DNA of 64,000 nt from Fodinicurvata fenggangensis DSM 21160 (lineage in GTDB: Bacteria > Pseudomonadota > Alphaproteobacteria > Kiloniellales > DSM-21159). Location: the NCBI RefSeq assembly GCF_000686045.1, contig NZ_JMLV01000002.1, forward strand, positions 62,001-126,000. The letters run 5' to 3'. Positions 52,973 to 61,660 of this stretch are shown piece after piece (positions within the stretch are counted from its first letter, which is position 1; every line of letters starts with the position of its first letter). The notes under the pieces were generated by a model that ran no database searches, had not been told where the DNA came from, and worked only from the letters and a program-made list of their open reading frames with translations. The translations under genes were made by a program, and so were the position numbers.

Positions 52973-55093
52973 TCAGGTACGTGATTTCGCCTGACCCAGA
53001 ACGCTTCTCAACATTTCCGCCAACTCCTGCCTGCGGTAGGGTTTCTGCAGCAGGAATTCGCTGGAAATCTCTTCCCTGCCGGGCACGCCTGCTGCGTGGC
53101 CGGAGGTGAACAGGATCGGCAACTGCGGGTATTTTGCGGAAACCTCGCGCGCAAGTTCCCGGCCGTTCATGCCGCCCGGCATGATGATGTCGGTGAACAG
53201 CAGATCGACATTCCTGGACCGCTTCAGGATTTCCAGGGCCTCGAGGCCGCCGGAAGCCATCAGCACCTCATAGCCCAGGCTCTGTAGCTGTCGGCAGACA
53301 TAATCGCGAACCGCAGCGTCGTCCTCGACGAGCAGGATCGTCTCCTCTCCCGCGCTATCGACCGCAGCTATAGCCGTTCTTGTCTCGCCCTGCGCGTCCG
53401 ACTCCGATTGCGGCAGATACAATTCCACGCGCGTTCCTTCGCCCGGCGTCGAAGCAATGTTCACGAAGCCGTTCGATTGCCGGACAAAGCCGTAGACCAT
53501 GCTTAGGCCAAGCCCGCTGCCTTCCCCGACAGCCTTGGTCGTGAAGAAGGGCTCGAAGACGCGCTTGAGCGCGGCCTCGTCCATCCCCGTGCCCGCGTCC
53601 TCCACGGCCACCATGACGAACGACCCCTCGGCCTTTGTGTCCTGCACCCTGCCCATCACATCCGCCGCCGATGCATTGGCGGTTTCCAGCACGATGCGCC
53701 CGCCTTCCGGCATGGCATCGCGTGCATTGATGCAGAGGTTGAGAATGGCGTTCTCCAGTTGTCCTGGATCCACCAGGGCCAGGGCAACGTTCTCGTTCAG
53801 GGCGAGCTGGATCTCGATGGATCCACCCAGTGTTCGGCGTAGAAGCTCATCCATCTCGCCGATCAATCCATTGATATCGATGGATTCGGACTCGAGAGCC
53901 TGACGGCGCGCGAATGCCAGCAGCCTGTTCGTGAGTTGGGCGCCCCGCTCGGCAGTCTTGACGATCATCTCCGACATCTGCCGTAAGTCGTCATTTCCGG
54001 AAAGGCTGTCCGCAAGTAATTCCGCATTTCCCAGTATGACCGTCAGCAGGTTGTTGAAGTCATGTGCCACGCCGCCGGTCAGATGCCCGATGGCCTCGAG
54101 GCGCTGTGCCTGACGCAGCTGCTCCTCGATCTCCAGTTGCGCGGTCATGTCGCTCAGCATGACGCAGACAGCGGTCTCATTCCCCCATTCGATGGTGAAG
54201 GCGCGATTGTCCATGATCACGACGCTGCCGTCCCGGCGCTTGCCCTTGACCTTGTATAACGCGGGGGCCTCCCTTCCGTCCGAGCGGGCCTCGCTGTAGT
54301 TCGTGATCCGCGCGTGTTCCTCTTCGGCAAAGAGGGCTCGACTGTCCCCCAACGCCAGGACATCATCGGGACTGTCATAGCCGAGCAGGCGGGCAAGCTC
54401 TCGATTGACAAGGATGGGTTTGAAGTTCCTGTGAACCAGGATTCCGACCTTGGCCTGGTCGACCAAGCGTTCCAGTCGACGCCGCAGTTCATCCGCCTTC
54501 TGATGCGCCTGATGGCGATCCGTGACATCGACATGCATGACCACGGCGCCACTCTGGCCGTCCCGATCGAGAGCCGTGACGATCAGCAGGGACCAACATT
54601 CTTCGCCCGCGGAATGCCAGGAATATTCCTGCGTGTATCGCGATCTCCACCGGTTCAATACGCTGCGAATTCCTGCAGCCGCATCGCCTGCCCAGGAGGC
54701 GTCCGCTCCAGTGGCCGACTCGCAGATATCCAGGTAGTTCTGCCCCACCGTCTCCTCGGGTCCGGCTTCGCTGCTTTTCTCTGCAAGGCTTCGCCAGGCG
54801 TCATTCACGGCCAGGATGCGTCCGGAATGATCGAGCAGGGCGACATGCGCCGGCAATGCATTCAGGATGGCCGCCCGCTCTGAGGCGTGCTGGCGTTGTA
54901 CAGTCTCCATTCGCTGCAGTTCGCCCTGGATGTCCGGCAGAAGGTAACTGGTGCCCGATTCGAAATGGAAAACCGAATCCGCCGTGTTGCCCGTCAATTC
55001 GTTGATGCGCTGGTAGGTTCGGTGAAGGACCTCTACCAGCTCCGAAAGTTCGTCCTGGTTGTCCTGCAACAGGTAATTCCCTCGGCCCATCAC
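52973..55093 (-). CDS. PAS-PAS hybrid histidine kinase with receiver domain, in the kai operon
   Basis: A 706-residue soluble kinase: an N-terminal helical region (about 1-75), PAS (about 75-195), PAS (about 205-325), HisKA with His344 in GGVAHDFNNLL, HATPase_c (NARDAMPEGG, EDAGTGM, FTTKAVGEGSGLGLSMVYG) and a C-terminal receiver with Asp635 in FTDIIMPGG. There is no transmembrane segment. Its ATG overlaps the kaiB stop (ATGA), so it is translated with KaiB and is the obvious output kinase of the Kai module. The receiver may take its own phosphate or pass it on; no separate response regulator is adjacent. Confidence 0.92.
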   Translation of the reverse strand: MMGRGNYLLQDNQDELSELVEVLHRTYQRINELTGNTADSVFHFESGTSYLLPDIQGELQRMETVQRQHASERAAILNALPAHVALLDHSGRILAVNDAWRSLAEKSSEAGPEETVGQNYLDICESATGADASWAGDAAAGIRSVLNRWRSRYTQEYSWHSAGEECWSLLIVTALDRDGQSGAVVMHVDVTDRHQAHQKADELRRRLERLVDQAKVGILVHRNFKPILVNRELARLLGYDSPDDVLALGDSRALFAEEEHARITNYSEARSDGREAPALYKVKGKRRDGSVVIMDNRAFTIEWGNETAVCVMLSDMTAQLEIEEQLRQAQRLEAIGHLTGGVAHDFNNLLTVILGNAELLADSLSGNDDLRQMSEMIVKTAERGAQLTNRLLAFARRQALESESIDINGLIGEMDELLRRTLGGSIEIQLALNENVALALVDPGQLENAILNLCINARDAMPEGGRIVLETANASAADVMGRVQDTKAEGSFVMVAVEDAGTGMDEAALKRVFEPFFTTKAVGEGSGLGLSMVYGFVRQSNGFVNIASTPGEGTRVELYLPQSESDAQGETRTAIAAVDSAGEETILLVEDDAAVRDYVCRQLQSLGYEVLMASGGLEALEILKRSRNVDLLFTDIIMPGGMNGRELAREVSAKYPQLPILFTSGHAAGVPGREEISSEFLLQKPYRRQELAEMLRSVLGQAKSRT

Positions 55094-55380
55094 ACCCGGG
55101 CCCCCAGGCCAACAGCCTCGAAAAGCGCAGTACGATCCTGCAGGCTGCCAACAATAACGCGTCTTGATTCCCCATTGAGCACGACGAGCTGCGGGGTCAT
55201 GAGGACATTGTCCTCAAGCGCCCTTTCGGGAGACTGGGTGACATCAAGGACCTCGATGGAATAGCGCTCCGCCAGGTGCTCGCGGCAGAAAGCTTCCAGG
55301 TTCGAACGGGCGCGTTGTGAGTTGGGCAGTTCGCCGGCTACATAGAGGCAGAATTTTACGACCGCCTCACTGCTGTTCAT
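55090..55380 (-). CDS. kaiB: KaiB-like protein
   Basis: A 96-residue thioredoxin-like protein. It has KFCLYVAGELPNSQRARSNL, then IEVLDVTQSPERALEDNV and MTPQLVVLNGESRRVIVGSL, closely following the KaiB pattern. In cyanobacteria KaiB switches fold and binds phosphorylated KaiC, releasing or recruiting output kinases. The start lies inside the last codons of kaiC (14-base overlap) and the stop overlaps the kinase start. The three genes are therefore tightly coupled. No kaiA is present in the window. Confidence 0.93.
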   Translation of the reverse strand: MNSSEAVVKFCLYVAGELPNSQRARSNLEAFCREHLAERYSIEVLDVTQSPERALEDNVLMTPQLVVLNGESRRVIVGSLQDRTALFEAVGLGARV

Positions 55381-57079
55381 CGCCGCCTCCCCCCTCCTTC
55401 CAGGTTTCCCTGTCTTTCCTCAGGCGGTGGAGTTGCTCCGTGGTCCTCGATTTCTCCTCGTCGACTTCCTCGTAACGCTCATGCACGGCGTTTTCTTCCT
55501 CGCGCCTGAAGACGAGCCGGTCCTGTAGCAGTGCGATCTGGTGCTCCAGATCCGAAGTCTCGGCCTGCAGGCGCGCCTGCTCCTGTGCCGCGTGCGCTTC
55601 ACGTTCTCGCCTTGCCAGCTTTGCCTCGCGCTCGCGCGCCCAGCGCATGGAGCCCATCAGCACCTCTCCGTCCGCCGTGTAGACCTCGTTCAGGTCGATG
55701 CCATCGCTTGACAGCAGAAGCTCGCGCACCTGATTCGAATGCCCGGTCCCGCGAGACTTGACGATGGAGAGCGCCCGATTGCGCTCGCCGGCATGAACGA
55801 CATAGCTCAGGTGCAGCCAGCTATCGGCTATGGCGGATATCTGAAGAGGATTCGTTTCCTTGGACTCAGCCCCTTCGTGGAGCAGGCTGGTGCACATCAC
55901 CGTCATGCCCGCGGCCTTGGCCCAGTCGATCATGCGCTCCGCTACGCTGGGAGCTCTGCTGATGTTCCCGGACTTCGCGAGCGCGGACAGGGGATCGATG
56001 ACAAGACAGGTGGCAGCGTGCTCGACCGCCAGTTCACGGATCCGCAGCAGATGTGTCTCCGCACTGCTTGTCAGTGCCCTCAGGCTCAGCATGCGAAGTC
56101 GCCCGGACTGAATATGAGGTTCGAGTCGAACCGATACCGAATCAAGGTTGCGGACGATTTCGTCGCTCCGGGAATCGAAGCTGATGAACAGGACGTTTTC
56201 GCCCCGCTCGCAGGCCGCTGCGGCGAAGGCGCCGCTCAGCGTGGTCTTGGCCGTTCCCGGCGAGCCTGTCAGCAGGACACTCGAGCAGCGGAAATAACCG
56301 CCCTCCAGCATTTCATCGAGCCTGTCGACCCCTGTCGACAGTCGTTCGTCACTCGCCGGTATCTCGGGATAGTTCCAGTTTGACGTGAACGCCACCTCAA
56401 TGCCGGAGGTGCCGATAATGTAGGGCACTTCGTTTTCCTCGAAGGCCGATCCCCGATACTTGCAGACCCGAAGGGAGCGCTGGGAGACACCTTCCTGGAT
56501 AGTGTGGTTCAACTGGATGGAGCAGTCGACCATGAACTGCATGAAATCGAGTGGCTGGAGCCCCGGAATGACGAACGAGTTCCTGACTGACTTCATGGTG
56601 ATGACAGCCGTCAGCTCATGCTTGAGCAACCAGTTGTGAAGCCGGAAAACCTCACGGCGAACACTGCCGGTGTCGGGCATCAAGACCAGGATGATATCAA
56701 TGGCATCGAAGACGATGCGTTTTGCGCCCATGGCGGACACACGCACTTCGAGCGCCGCCAGCATGCCCTCGATATCGAACTCGCCCGAGTGAAGAAGCCC
56801 GATATCGGGCTGGGCGTCGAGGAAGAACAGGTTCTCGCGCTCCAGACTGTCCAGGTCCCACCCGAACGTCCGGGCATTGCTCTTGATGCGCTGTGCGCTT
56901 TCCTCGAACGCCACAAAGATACCGGGCTCTGTACAGGTTTGTGCGCCTTCGACAAGCATTTGAAGCGCGAAGACCGTCTTGCCTGAGCCGGCATCGCCGG
57001 CAACCAGCGTCGTCCGTCCGGTCGGCAGGCCACCTCCGGTGATGCCGTCAACACCTTTGATATTCGTGAGTGATTTCAA
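55367..57079 (-). CDS. kaiC: KaiC-family circadian clock ATPase with C-terminal coiled coil
   Basis: A 570-residue double-domain RecA-like ATPase. CI is canonical: Walker A GDAGSGKT (residues 28-35) and catalytic Glu59-Glu60 in VAFEES. CII has Walker A GSPGTAKTT (272-280), but the catalytic Glu pair is replaced by Asp302-Ser303 (ISFDSRS). The phosphosite pair reads Ser415-Ala416 (LQISAIADS) instead of Ser-Thr. A C-terminal extension (about 480-560) is a charged coiled coil, as in KaiA-independent alphaproteobacterial KaiC. It is the first gene of the kaiC-kaiB-kinase operon. Confidence 0.93.
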   Translation of the reverse strand: MKSLTNIKGVDGITGGGLPTGRTTLVAGDAGSGKTVFALQMLVEGAQTCTEPGIFVAFEESAQRIKSNARTFGWDLDSLERENLFFLDAQPDIGLLHSGEFDIEGMLAALEVRVSAMGAKRIVFDAIDIILVLMPDTGSVRREVFRLHNWLLKHELTAVITMKSVRNSFVIPGLQPLDFMQFMVDCSIQLNHTIQEGVSQRSLRVCKYRGSAFEENEVPYIIGTSGIEVAFTSNWNYPEIPASDERLSTGVDRLDEMLEGGYFRCSSVLLTGSPGTAKTTLSGAFAAAACERGENVLFISFDSRSDEIVRNLDSVSVRLEPHIQSGRLRMLSLRALTSSAETHLLRIRELAVEHAATCLVIDPLSALAKSGNISRAPSVAERMIDWAKAAGMTVMCTSLLHEGAESKETNPLQISAIADSWLHLSYVVHAGERNRALSIVKSRGTGHSNQVRELLLSSDGIDLNEVYTADGEVLMGSMRWAREREAKLARREREAHAAQEQARLQAETSDLEHQIALLQDRLVFRREEENAVHERYEEVDEEKSRTTEQLHRLRKDRETWKEGGGGDEQQ

Positions 57080-57333
57080 AATTACATGGGCCTAAGCTAT
57101 TTAATTCTAATATGATTAAATGTTTATGGATCCCAGATTATCAAGTAATCAAAACTACAGCAATGAATCAGTAGAAAACCTACAGTATACAAGGTTTATC
57201 TTTCCGTATTCTTGCAGAAAAATCATACCTCAGCTCTGCCCATAAGCTGAAATTATGAAACAATCTATACGACCTGCAGTCTCCTGTTTCAGGAACTGCA
57301 TGCGTATTTATTTCGTCTGCTTCGCACCCACGC
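57080..57333. promoter_or_regulatory. AT-rich upstream region of kaiC
   Basis: About 254 bases, much lower in GC than the surroundings, between kaiC (minus) and the end of the SdhAF4 gene (also minus). It contains the perfect inverted repeat GATTA-TCAAG-TAATC (57136-57150), 57 bases upstream of the kaiC ATG, and a TATACT-like box. The kaiC promoter must lie here. Confidence 0.4.
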
Positions 57334-57549
57334 TCAGAAGTCGTAGCAGATACCCTTGCGTTCCCAATCTCCGTAACGCGTGGGCTCGGGGCCGTCCGGA
57401 CCGCCCAGTTCATGCACCTTTCCCGGCGACGCCTCACCGGCCGGGCTTGCGGCCTCGCCAGCCTTCACTGACGCAGGGGCTGGGGCGGCACTCTTGGCAG
57501 TGCCCTTCTGCTGCAAAGGCTTTGCACGGTGGGACCGGAAGTGTTTCAT
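57334..57549 (-). CDS. Succinate dehydrogenase assembly factor 4 (DUF1674)
   Basis: A 71-residue protein whose C-terminus reads GGPDGPEPTRYGDWERKG followed by ICYDF, the hallmark of DUF1674/SdhAF4. SdhAF4 binds flavinylated SdhA and promotes complex II assembly. The N-terminal half is Ala/Pro/Lys-rich and probably disordered. The ATG at 57549 follows GAAGG. A longer frame to 57612 would overlap the htpX upstream region. It is divergent from htpX, with 75 bases between starts. Confidence 0.88.
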   Translation of the reverse strand: MKHFRSHRAKPLQQKGTAKSAAPAPASVKAGEAASPAGEASPGKVHELGGPDGPEPTRYGDWERKGICYDF

Positions 57550-57624
57550 GCCTTCTATATGGCATCCGTAAAGCGGCACGCCAAGACTTGAACGCACACC
57601 GCCAGAGCCCATCTTACTATCGCC

Positions 57625-58497
57625 ATGAGTTACTTCCGCACCGCACTTCTGCTCGCCGCAATGACTGGTCTATTCCTCGCCGTCGGCTTCATGCTGGGCG
57701 GACAGACCGGCATGCTGATCGCACTCGCCATTGCCGTGGCGATGAACTTCTACGCCTACTGGAACTCCGACAAGGTGGTCCTGCGCATGCACAAGGCGCG
57801 CGAGGTCGACCGGCAGTCTGCCCCCCAGTTTTACGGCATCGTGGAACAGCTGGCCGAGCGCGCCGAGTTGCCCATGCCCAAGGTCTACCTGATCGAGAAT
57901 GCGCAACCCAACGCCTTTGCCACGGGCCGGAACCCGGAGAACGCCGCCGTGGCCGCCACCACCGGCCTGCTCAAGCGCCTGTCTTCCCAGGAAGTCGCCG
58001 GCGTTATGGCGCACGAACTGGCGCATGTGAAAAGCCGCGACACCTTGATCATGACCCTGACGGCCACTCTGGCCGGTGCAATCTCCATGCTGGCCAACTT
58101 CGCGCTTTTCTTCGGTGGCAACCGCAACAACCCGCTGGGCCTGATCGGCACGATCCTGGTCATGATCCTGGCACCGCTGATCGCCATGATGGTTCAGATG
58201 GCGATCTCGCGCTCGCGCGAGTACGAGGCCGACCGAATCGGCGCAGAGATCTGCGGCCAGCCACTCTGGCTGGCCTCGGCCCTGGATAACATCCAGGCCG
58301 CCGCGTCCAGGATCGACAACGAGGCGGCCGAACGGAACCCGGCCTCGGCCCACATGTTCATCATCAATCCGCTGCACGCACGCCAGCTGGACAGCCTGTT
58401 CTCGACCCACCCCAGTACCGAGGACCGCGTCGCCCGGCTGCGTGAGATGGCCGGACAAACTGCCGCCGCAGGAAAAGCTCCGAGCCCCTGGGGCTGA
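57625..58497 (+). CDS. htpX: Membrane zinc metalloprotease HtpX
   Basis: A 290-residue M48 peptidase of the inner membrane that degrades misfolded membrane proteins. Two N-terminal helices (about 5-45) are followed by the cytoplasmic catalytic region with HELAH (residues 130-134), two further helices, and the third zinc ligand Glu in [12 protein letters not shown]. The C-terminal [13 protein letters not shown] is conserved. It sits alone on the plus strand, about 200 bases before the DUF2336 gene. Confidence 0.95.
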   Translation: MSYFRTALLLAAMTGLFLAVGFMLGGQTGMLIALAIAVAMNFYAYWNSDKVVLRMHKAREVDRQSAPQFYGIVEQLAERAELPMPKVYLIENAQPNAFATGRNPENAAVAATTGLLKRLSSQEVAGVMAHELAHVKSRDTLIMTLTATLAGAISMLANFALFFGGNRNNPLGLIGTILVMILAPLIAMMVQMAISRSREYEADRIGAEICGQPLWLASALDNIQAAASRIDNEAAERNPASAHMFIINPLHARQLDSLFSTHPSTEDRVARLREMAGQTAAAGKAPSPWG

Positions 58498-58703
58498 TCC
58501 AAGTTCCCGGCCAGCGGCCAAGCTTGCCTCCTCGGTTAATCATTTTAACATGAAAGTCATACGGCTGGATTCGATTCGGAGTCCGGCCGCGACTTATCTG
58601 CGTGCGATTCGGCCAAGCAAAGGAATTACCGAGGATTTTAACGAATCATTTAAGTCTTTGACGCAGAGTCACTTCTCAAACGGGGAACCAATATTTTCGA
58701 GCC

Positions 58704-59939
58704 ATGGGACCACTTGAAACACAAACCGAAGAATCGGGTAACAACGTGGGGAGCGCGATCCGCCATGGCAAAACCGGTAAAGGATACTTCCGCGTCGTGG
58801 ACAAAGAAGATCTGACAGAACTGCTGAACCTGGCCCGCGACCGCAGCACGGAAGGGCGCCGAACCCTTGTGGCCACGATCGGGGACCTGTTCGAAGGCCA
58901 GGGTGAAACCCTGACCGAGCGCGAACGCGCGTTGATGACGGACATCCTGAACAAGCTGATCCAGGAGGTGGAGACCGTCGTCCGGCGGGAGCTCAGCCAA
59001 CGCCTGGCCGCACGTGAGGACGTGCCGCGTGAGTTGGTTCTGATGCTGGCCAATGACGAGATCGAAGTGGCACGGCCCATCCTGCTGGCCAGTGAAGTTC
59101 TCAAGGATGCCGACCTGATCGAGATCATCCGCCACCGCAGCATGCAGCACCAGCTGTCCATTGCCATGCGCCGCAAGGTCAGCGAATCGGTATCCGACGC
59201 CTTGATCGAGAGTGGCCACGTGGACGTCATCAAGGCCCTGCTGGACAATCCCAAGTCCCGCCTGTCCCACGCGGCCATGGAATACCTGGTCGAGGAATCG
59301 CGGCGAGTCGACACCTACCAGGAACCATTGGTCCACCGCAGCGACCTGCCGCAACCCCTGGCACGACGTATGTGCCTCTGGGTCAGCGCAGCCCTGCGCT
59401 CGCACATCCTGGCCAATCACGAAATCGACCCAACGGAACTGGACGACCTGCTGGAAGCCATCATTGCCGACTCCTCTTCCGAAAGCATTGCGCGCGAGGA
59501 AATGCCGGAAAGCGCCGCGCGGGAGTTGGCGCGCACCTACCGCGAGGAAGATGAACTGACGCCGGAATTCCTGGTGAAGGTCCTGCGCGAGGGTGAAGTC
59601 TCGTTGTTCGAGGCGCTGTTCGCGGAAATGAGCGGTCTGCGCATGCGCCTGATCCGACGCATTGTCTATGAACCGGGCGGCGAAGGCCTGGTCATCGTCT
59701 GCCGGGCCCTGAAGATCGAAAAGCCTGTTTTCACCTCCATCTTCCTCATGAGCCGCAAGGGCCGGCCCGGCGATCAGAAAATGGACCCCAACGAGCTTTC
59801 CCGTGTCCTGGTGCTCTTCGATCGCGTCAAACCAGAGGCGGCAGAAGCCGTCCTGAAACGCTGGCGCAGGGATCCGGATTATCTCTATGCCGTACAATCT
59901 GTGGAATCATCGCGCGGAAAGTCGCGGCGGACCACGTGA
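58704..59939 (+). CDS. DUF2336 domain protein
   Basis: A 411-residue alphaproteobacterial protein with the DUF2336 pattern: KEDLTELLNLARDRSTEGRR at about 34-53, HEAT-like helical repeats (EDVPRELVLMLANDEIEVAR, VDVIKALLDNPKSRLSHAAM) and a long helical C-terminus. The repeats suggest a protein-protein interaction scaffold. It is 61 bases upstream of a PAS histidine kinase on the same strand, so a role in that kinase's signalling is likely but unproven. The upstream 200 bases include AT-rich promoter-like sequence. Confidence 0.83.
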   Translation: MGPLETQTEESGNNVGSAIRHGKTGKGYFRVVDKEDLTELLNLARDRSTEGRRTLVATIGDLFEGQGETLTERERALMTDILNKLIQEVETVVRRELSQRLAAREDVPRELVLMLANDEIEVARPILLASEVLKDADLIEIIRHRSMQHQLSIAMRRKVSESVSDALIESGHVDVIKALLDNPKSRLSHAAMEYLVEESRRVDTYQEPLVHRSDLPQPLARRMCLWVSAALRSHILANHEIDPTELDDLLEAIIADSSSESIAREEMPESAARELARTYREEDELTPEFLVKVLREGEVSLFEALFAEMSGLRMRLIRRIVYEPGGEGLVIVCRALKIEKPVFTSIFLMSRKGRPGDQKMDPNELSRVLVLFDRVKPEAAEAVLKRWRRDPDYLYAVQSVESSRGKSRRTT

Positions 59940-60000
59940 CAAGGAAACGACATACCCCTTGCCGACCGCGGCAAAGATCGACGGCGAAAGGACTCATAAG

Positions 60001-61560
60001 ATGTCCGGCAACGGCCTGCATCTGAGCGTATCAAGCCAACAGGAAGGCACGGACAGGCGCGCAGCCCCACCCAAAGATTTGGCTGCGCTTGCGCACGAAC
60101 ACCTTCTGGAGCAGGCGCCCCCCTTCTGTGTTGTCGACAATCTCGGCCAGGTCGTCAGCGAGAACGCTGCGTTCGACGAGCTGCTGCCTGAACTGCTGAG
60201 CCGGGCCGAAAGCGGCAATAGCCATCATCTGGGTCCCCTGGCCGCCTTTGCCAAGGAGATCGAGCAACTCCAGTGCACACAGGAAAGCTGGAGTCCCCCC
60301 CTGGAAAGCCGGCTACGCCTTGTGGATGCCGCCGGGCAGACTCTTCACCCCCAGCTGCGTGCCTATGCGGACGCGGAGGGGGACCTGAAGCTCGTGTCCG
60401 TGCGTTTCCTGCCTGACGAGGATGCCAACCGCCTGCGCCGCCAAAGCACCGAGGCACGCGAGCGCTTCGAGGATATTTCACGCCTGGTTTCGGACTGGGT
60501 CTGGGAAACGGACCGGGACCTGAAACTGACCTATATCTCGAATAGCGTTCTGGAAACCCTGGGGGCACATCCACGCAGCTTCATCGGGCGTTCGCTCTCG
60601 GTCCTGTTCAGCGGAGACACCTCGGCCCTGGACAACCTGACACAGGAATCGAGCCGACGCCCCTTCCGCGACCTGTCCCTGACTGCGCAGAGCACCGACG
60701 GCAGCATACGTCATATCCTGGTCAGTGCCGTACCGATCTTCAGCCAGACGGACGGCATCTTTCACGGCTTTCGCGGCACGGCACGCGACATCACCGAGTT
60801 GCTGTCCCGGGAATCAGCCCTGTACAAGCATATCGAACTGGCCGAAAGCGCAAACCGGGCCAAAAGCCAGTTTTTGGCCACGGTCAGCCATGAGCTTCGC
60901 ACCCCGCTGAACGCCATCATCGGTTTTTCCCAGCTTATGGAGACGGAAACCTTCGGTCCCTTGGGCAATGACACCTACAAGGGCTACACGCAGGACATCC
61001 TGCACAGCGCCCAGCATCTGCTGGAACTCATAAATGACGTCCTGGACGTCTCCAAGATCGAGGCTGGGCGCATGAATCTGAACGAGGAGCGCCTCGACTT
61101 CTCGCAACTGGTCACCTCGGCCCTGCGCATGGTGCGCGAAAAGGCCTACGAGATGCAGATCACCCTGGATACCTCTGTCGAGAACCTCCTGCCTCCGATC
61201 AAGGGCGACATGCGCGCCCTCCTCCAGGTCTTGGTCAACCTGCTGGGCAATGCCGTGAAGTTCACCAACGAGGGCGGCCGGATCCGCCTGGAAGCTGGCC
61301 TCGATCCCGAGGGGCGCCTCGTCTGCCGGATCCAGGACAACGGCATCGGCATGACACCCGAGGAAATCGACACCGCGCTCACCCCCTTTGGACAGGTGGA
61401 CAGCCAGCTTTCCCGGCGCTTCCCGGGTACAGGTCTCGGCCTGCCGCTGGCGCGCGGACTGATCGAACTGCACGATGGAGAGCTCCAGGTCGAGAGCACA
61501 CCCGGCGAAGGCACCCTCGTGTCGATAATCCTGCCGGCTTCGCGGGTGTTGCAGGCCTGA
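60001..61560 (+). CDS. PAS-domain sensor histidine kinase
   Basis: A 519-residue soluble kinase. The N-terminal half has two PAS-like regions (about 45-130 and 160-280; the second shows SDWVWETDRDLKLTYISNS). HisKA follows with phosphoacceptor His297 in VSHELRTPLNAIIGFSQLM, then HATPase_c with NLLGNAVKFTNEGG, DNGIGM and FPGTGLGLPLARGL. There is no receiver and no membrane helix. The ATG at 60001 has AAAGGA upstream; the frame remains open 38 codons earlier inside the DUF2336 gene. The C-terminal core resembles DivJ/PleC/PdhS-type kinases of alphaproteobacterial cell-cycle control. Confidence 0.92.
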   Translation: MSGNGLHLSVSSQQEGTDRRAAPPKDLAALAHEHLLEQAPPFCVVDNLGQVVSENAAFDELLPELLSRAESGNSHHLGPLAAFAKEIEQLQCTQESWSPPLESRLRLVDAAGQTLHPQLRAYADAEGDLKLVSVRFLPDEDANRLRRQSTEARERFEDISRLVSDWVWETDRDLKLTYISNSVLETLGAHPRSFIGRSLSVLFSGDTSALDNLTQESSRRPFRDLSLTAQSTDGSIRHILVSAVPIFSQTDGIFHGFRGTARDITELLSRESALYKHIELAESANRAKSQFLATVSHELRTPLNAIIGFSQLMETETFGPLGNDTYKGYTQDILHSAQHLLELINDVLDVSKIEAGRMNLNEERLDFSQLVTSALRMVREKAYEMQITLDTSVENLLPPIKGDMRALLQVLVNLLGNAVKFTNEGGRIRLEAGLDPEGRLVCRIQDNGIGMTPEEIDTALTPFGQVDSQLSRRFPGTGLGLPLARGLIELHDGELQVESTPGEGTLVSIILPASRVLQA

Positions 61561-61581
61561 CATGCAATCCGCCCCACTGGC

Positions 61582-61636
61582 GCTATCTTTCGGGACGGGA
61601 TAGCTTCCCCCGAAACCCGAGGGGGAGCGCACCATT
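61582..61636 (+). promoter_or_regulatory. Two hairpins before azlC, the second covering its ribosome binding site
   Basis: GCTATC (61582-61587) pairs with GATAGC (61599-61604). Directly after, TCCCCC (61606-61611) pairs with GGGGGA (61621-61626), which contains the Shine-Dalgarno GGGGGAG (61621-61627). An ATT codon follows six bases later (61634-61636). The second hairpin would hide the ribosome binding site. Confidence 0.5.
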
Positions 61637-61660
61637 ACCACTTCGCAAGACCAGAGCGAT

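Noticed and set aside
52973-57333. kaiA near the kai operon
   Set aside because: No KaiA-like sequence is encoded on either strand in or beside the operon.
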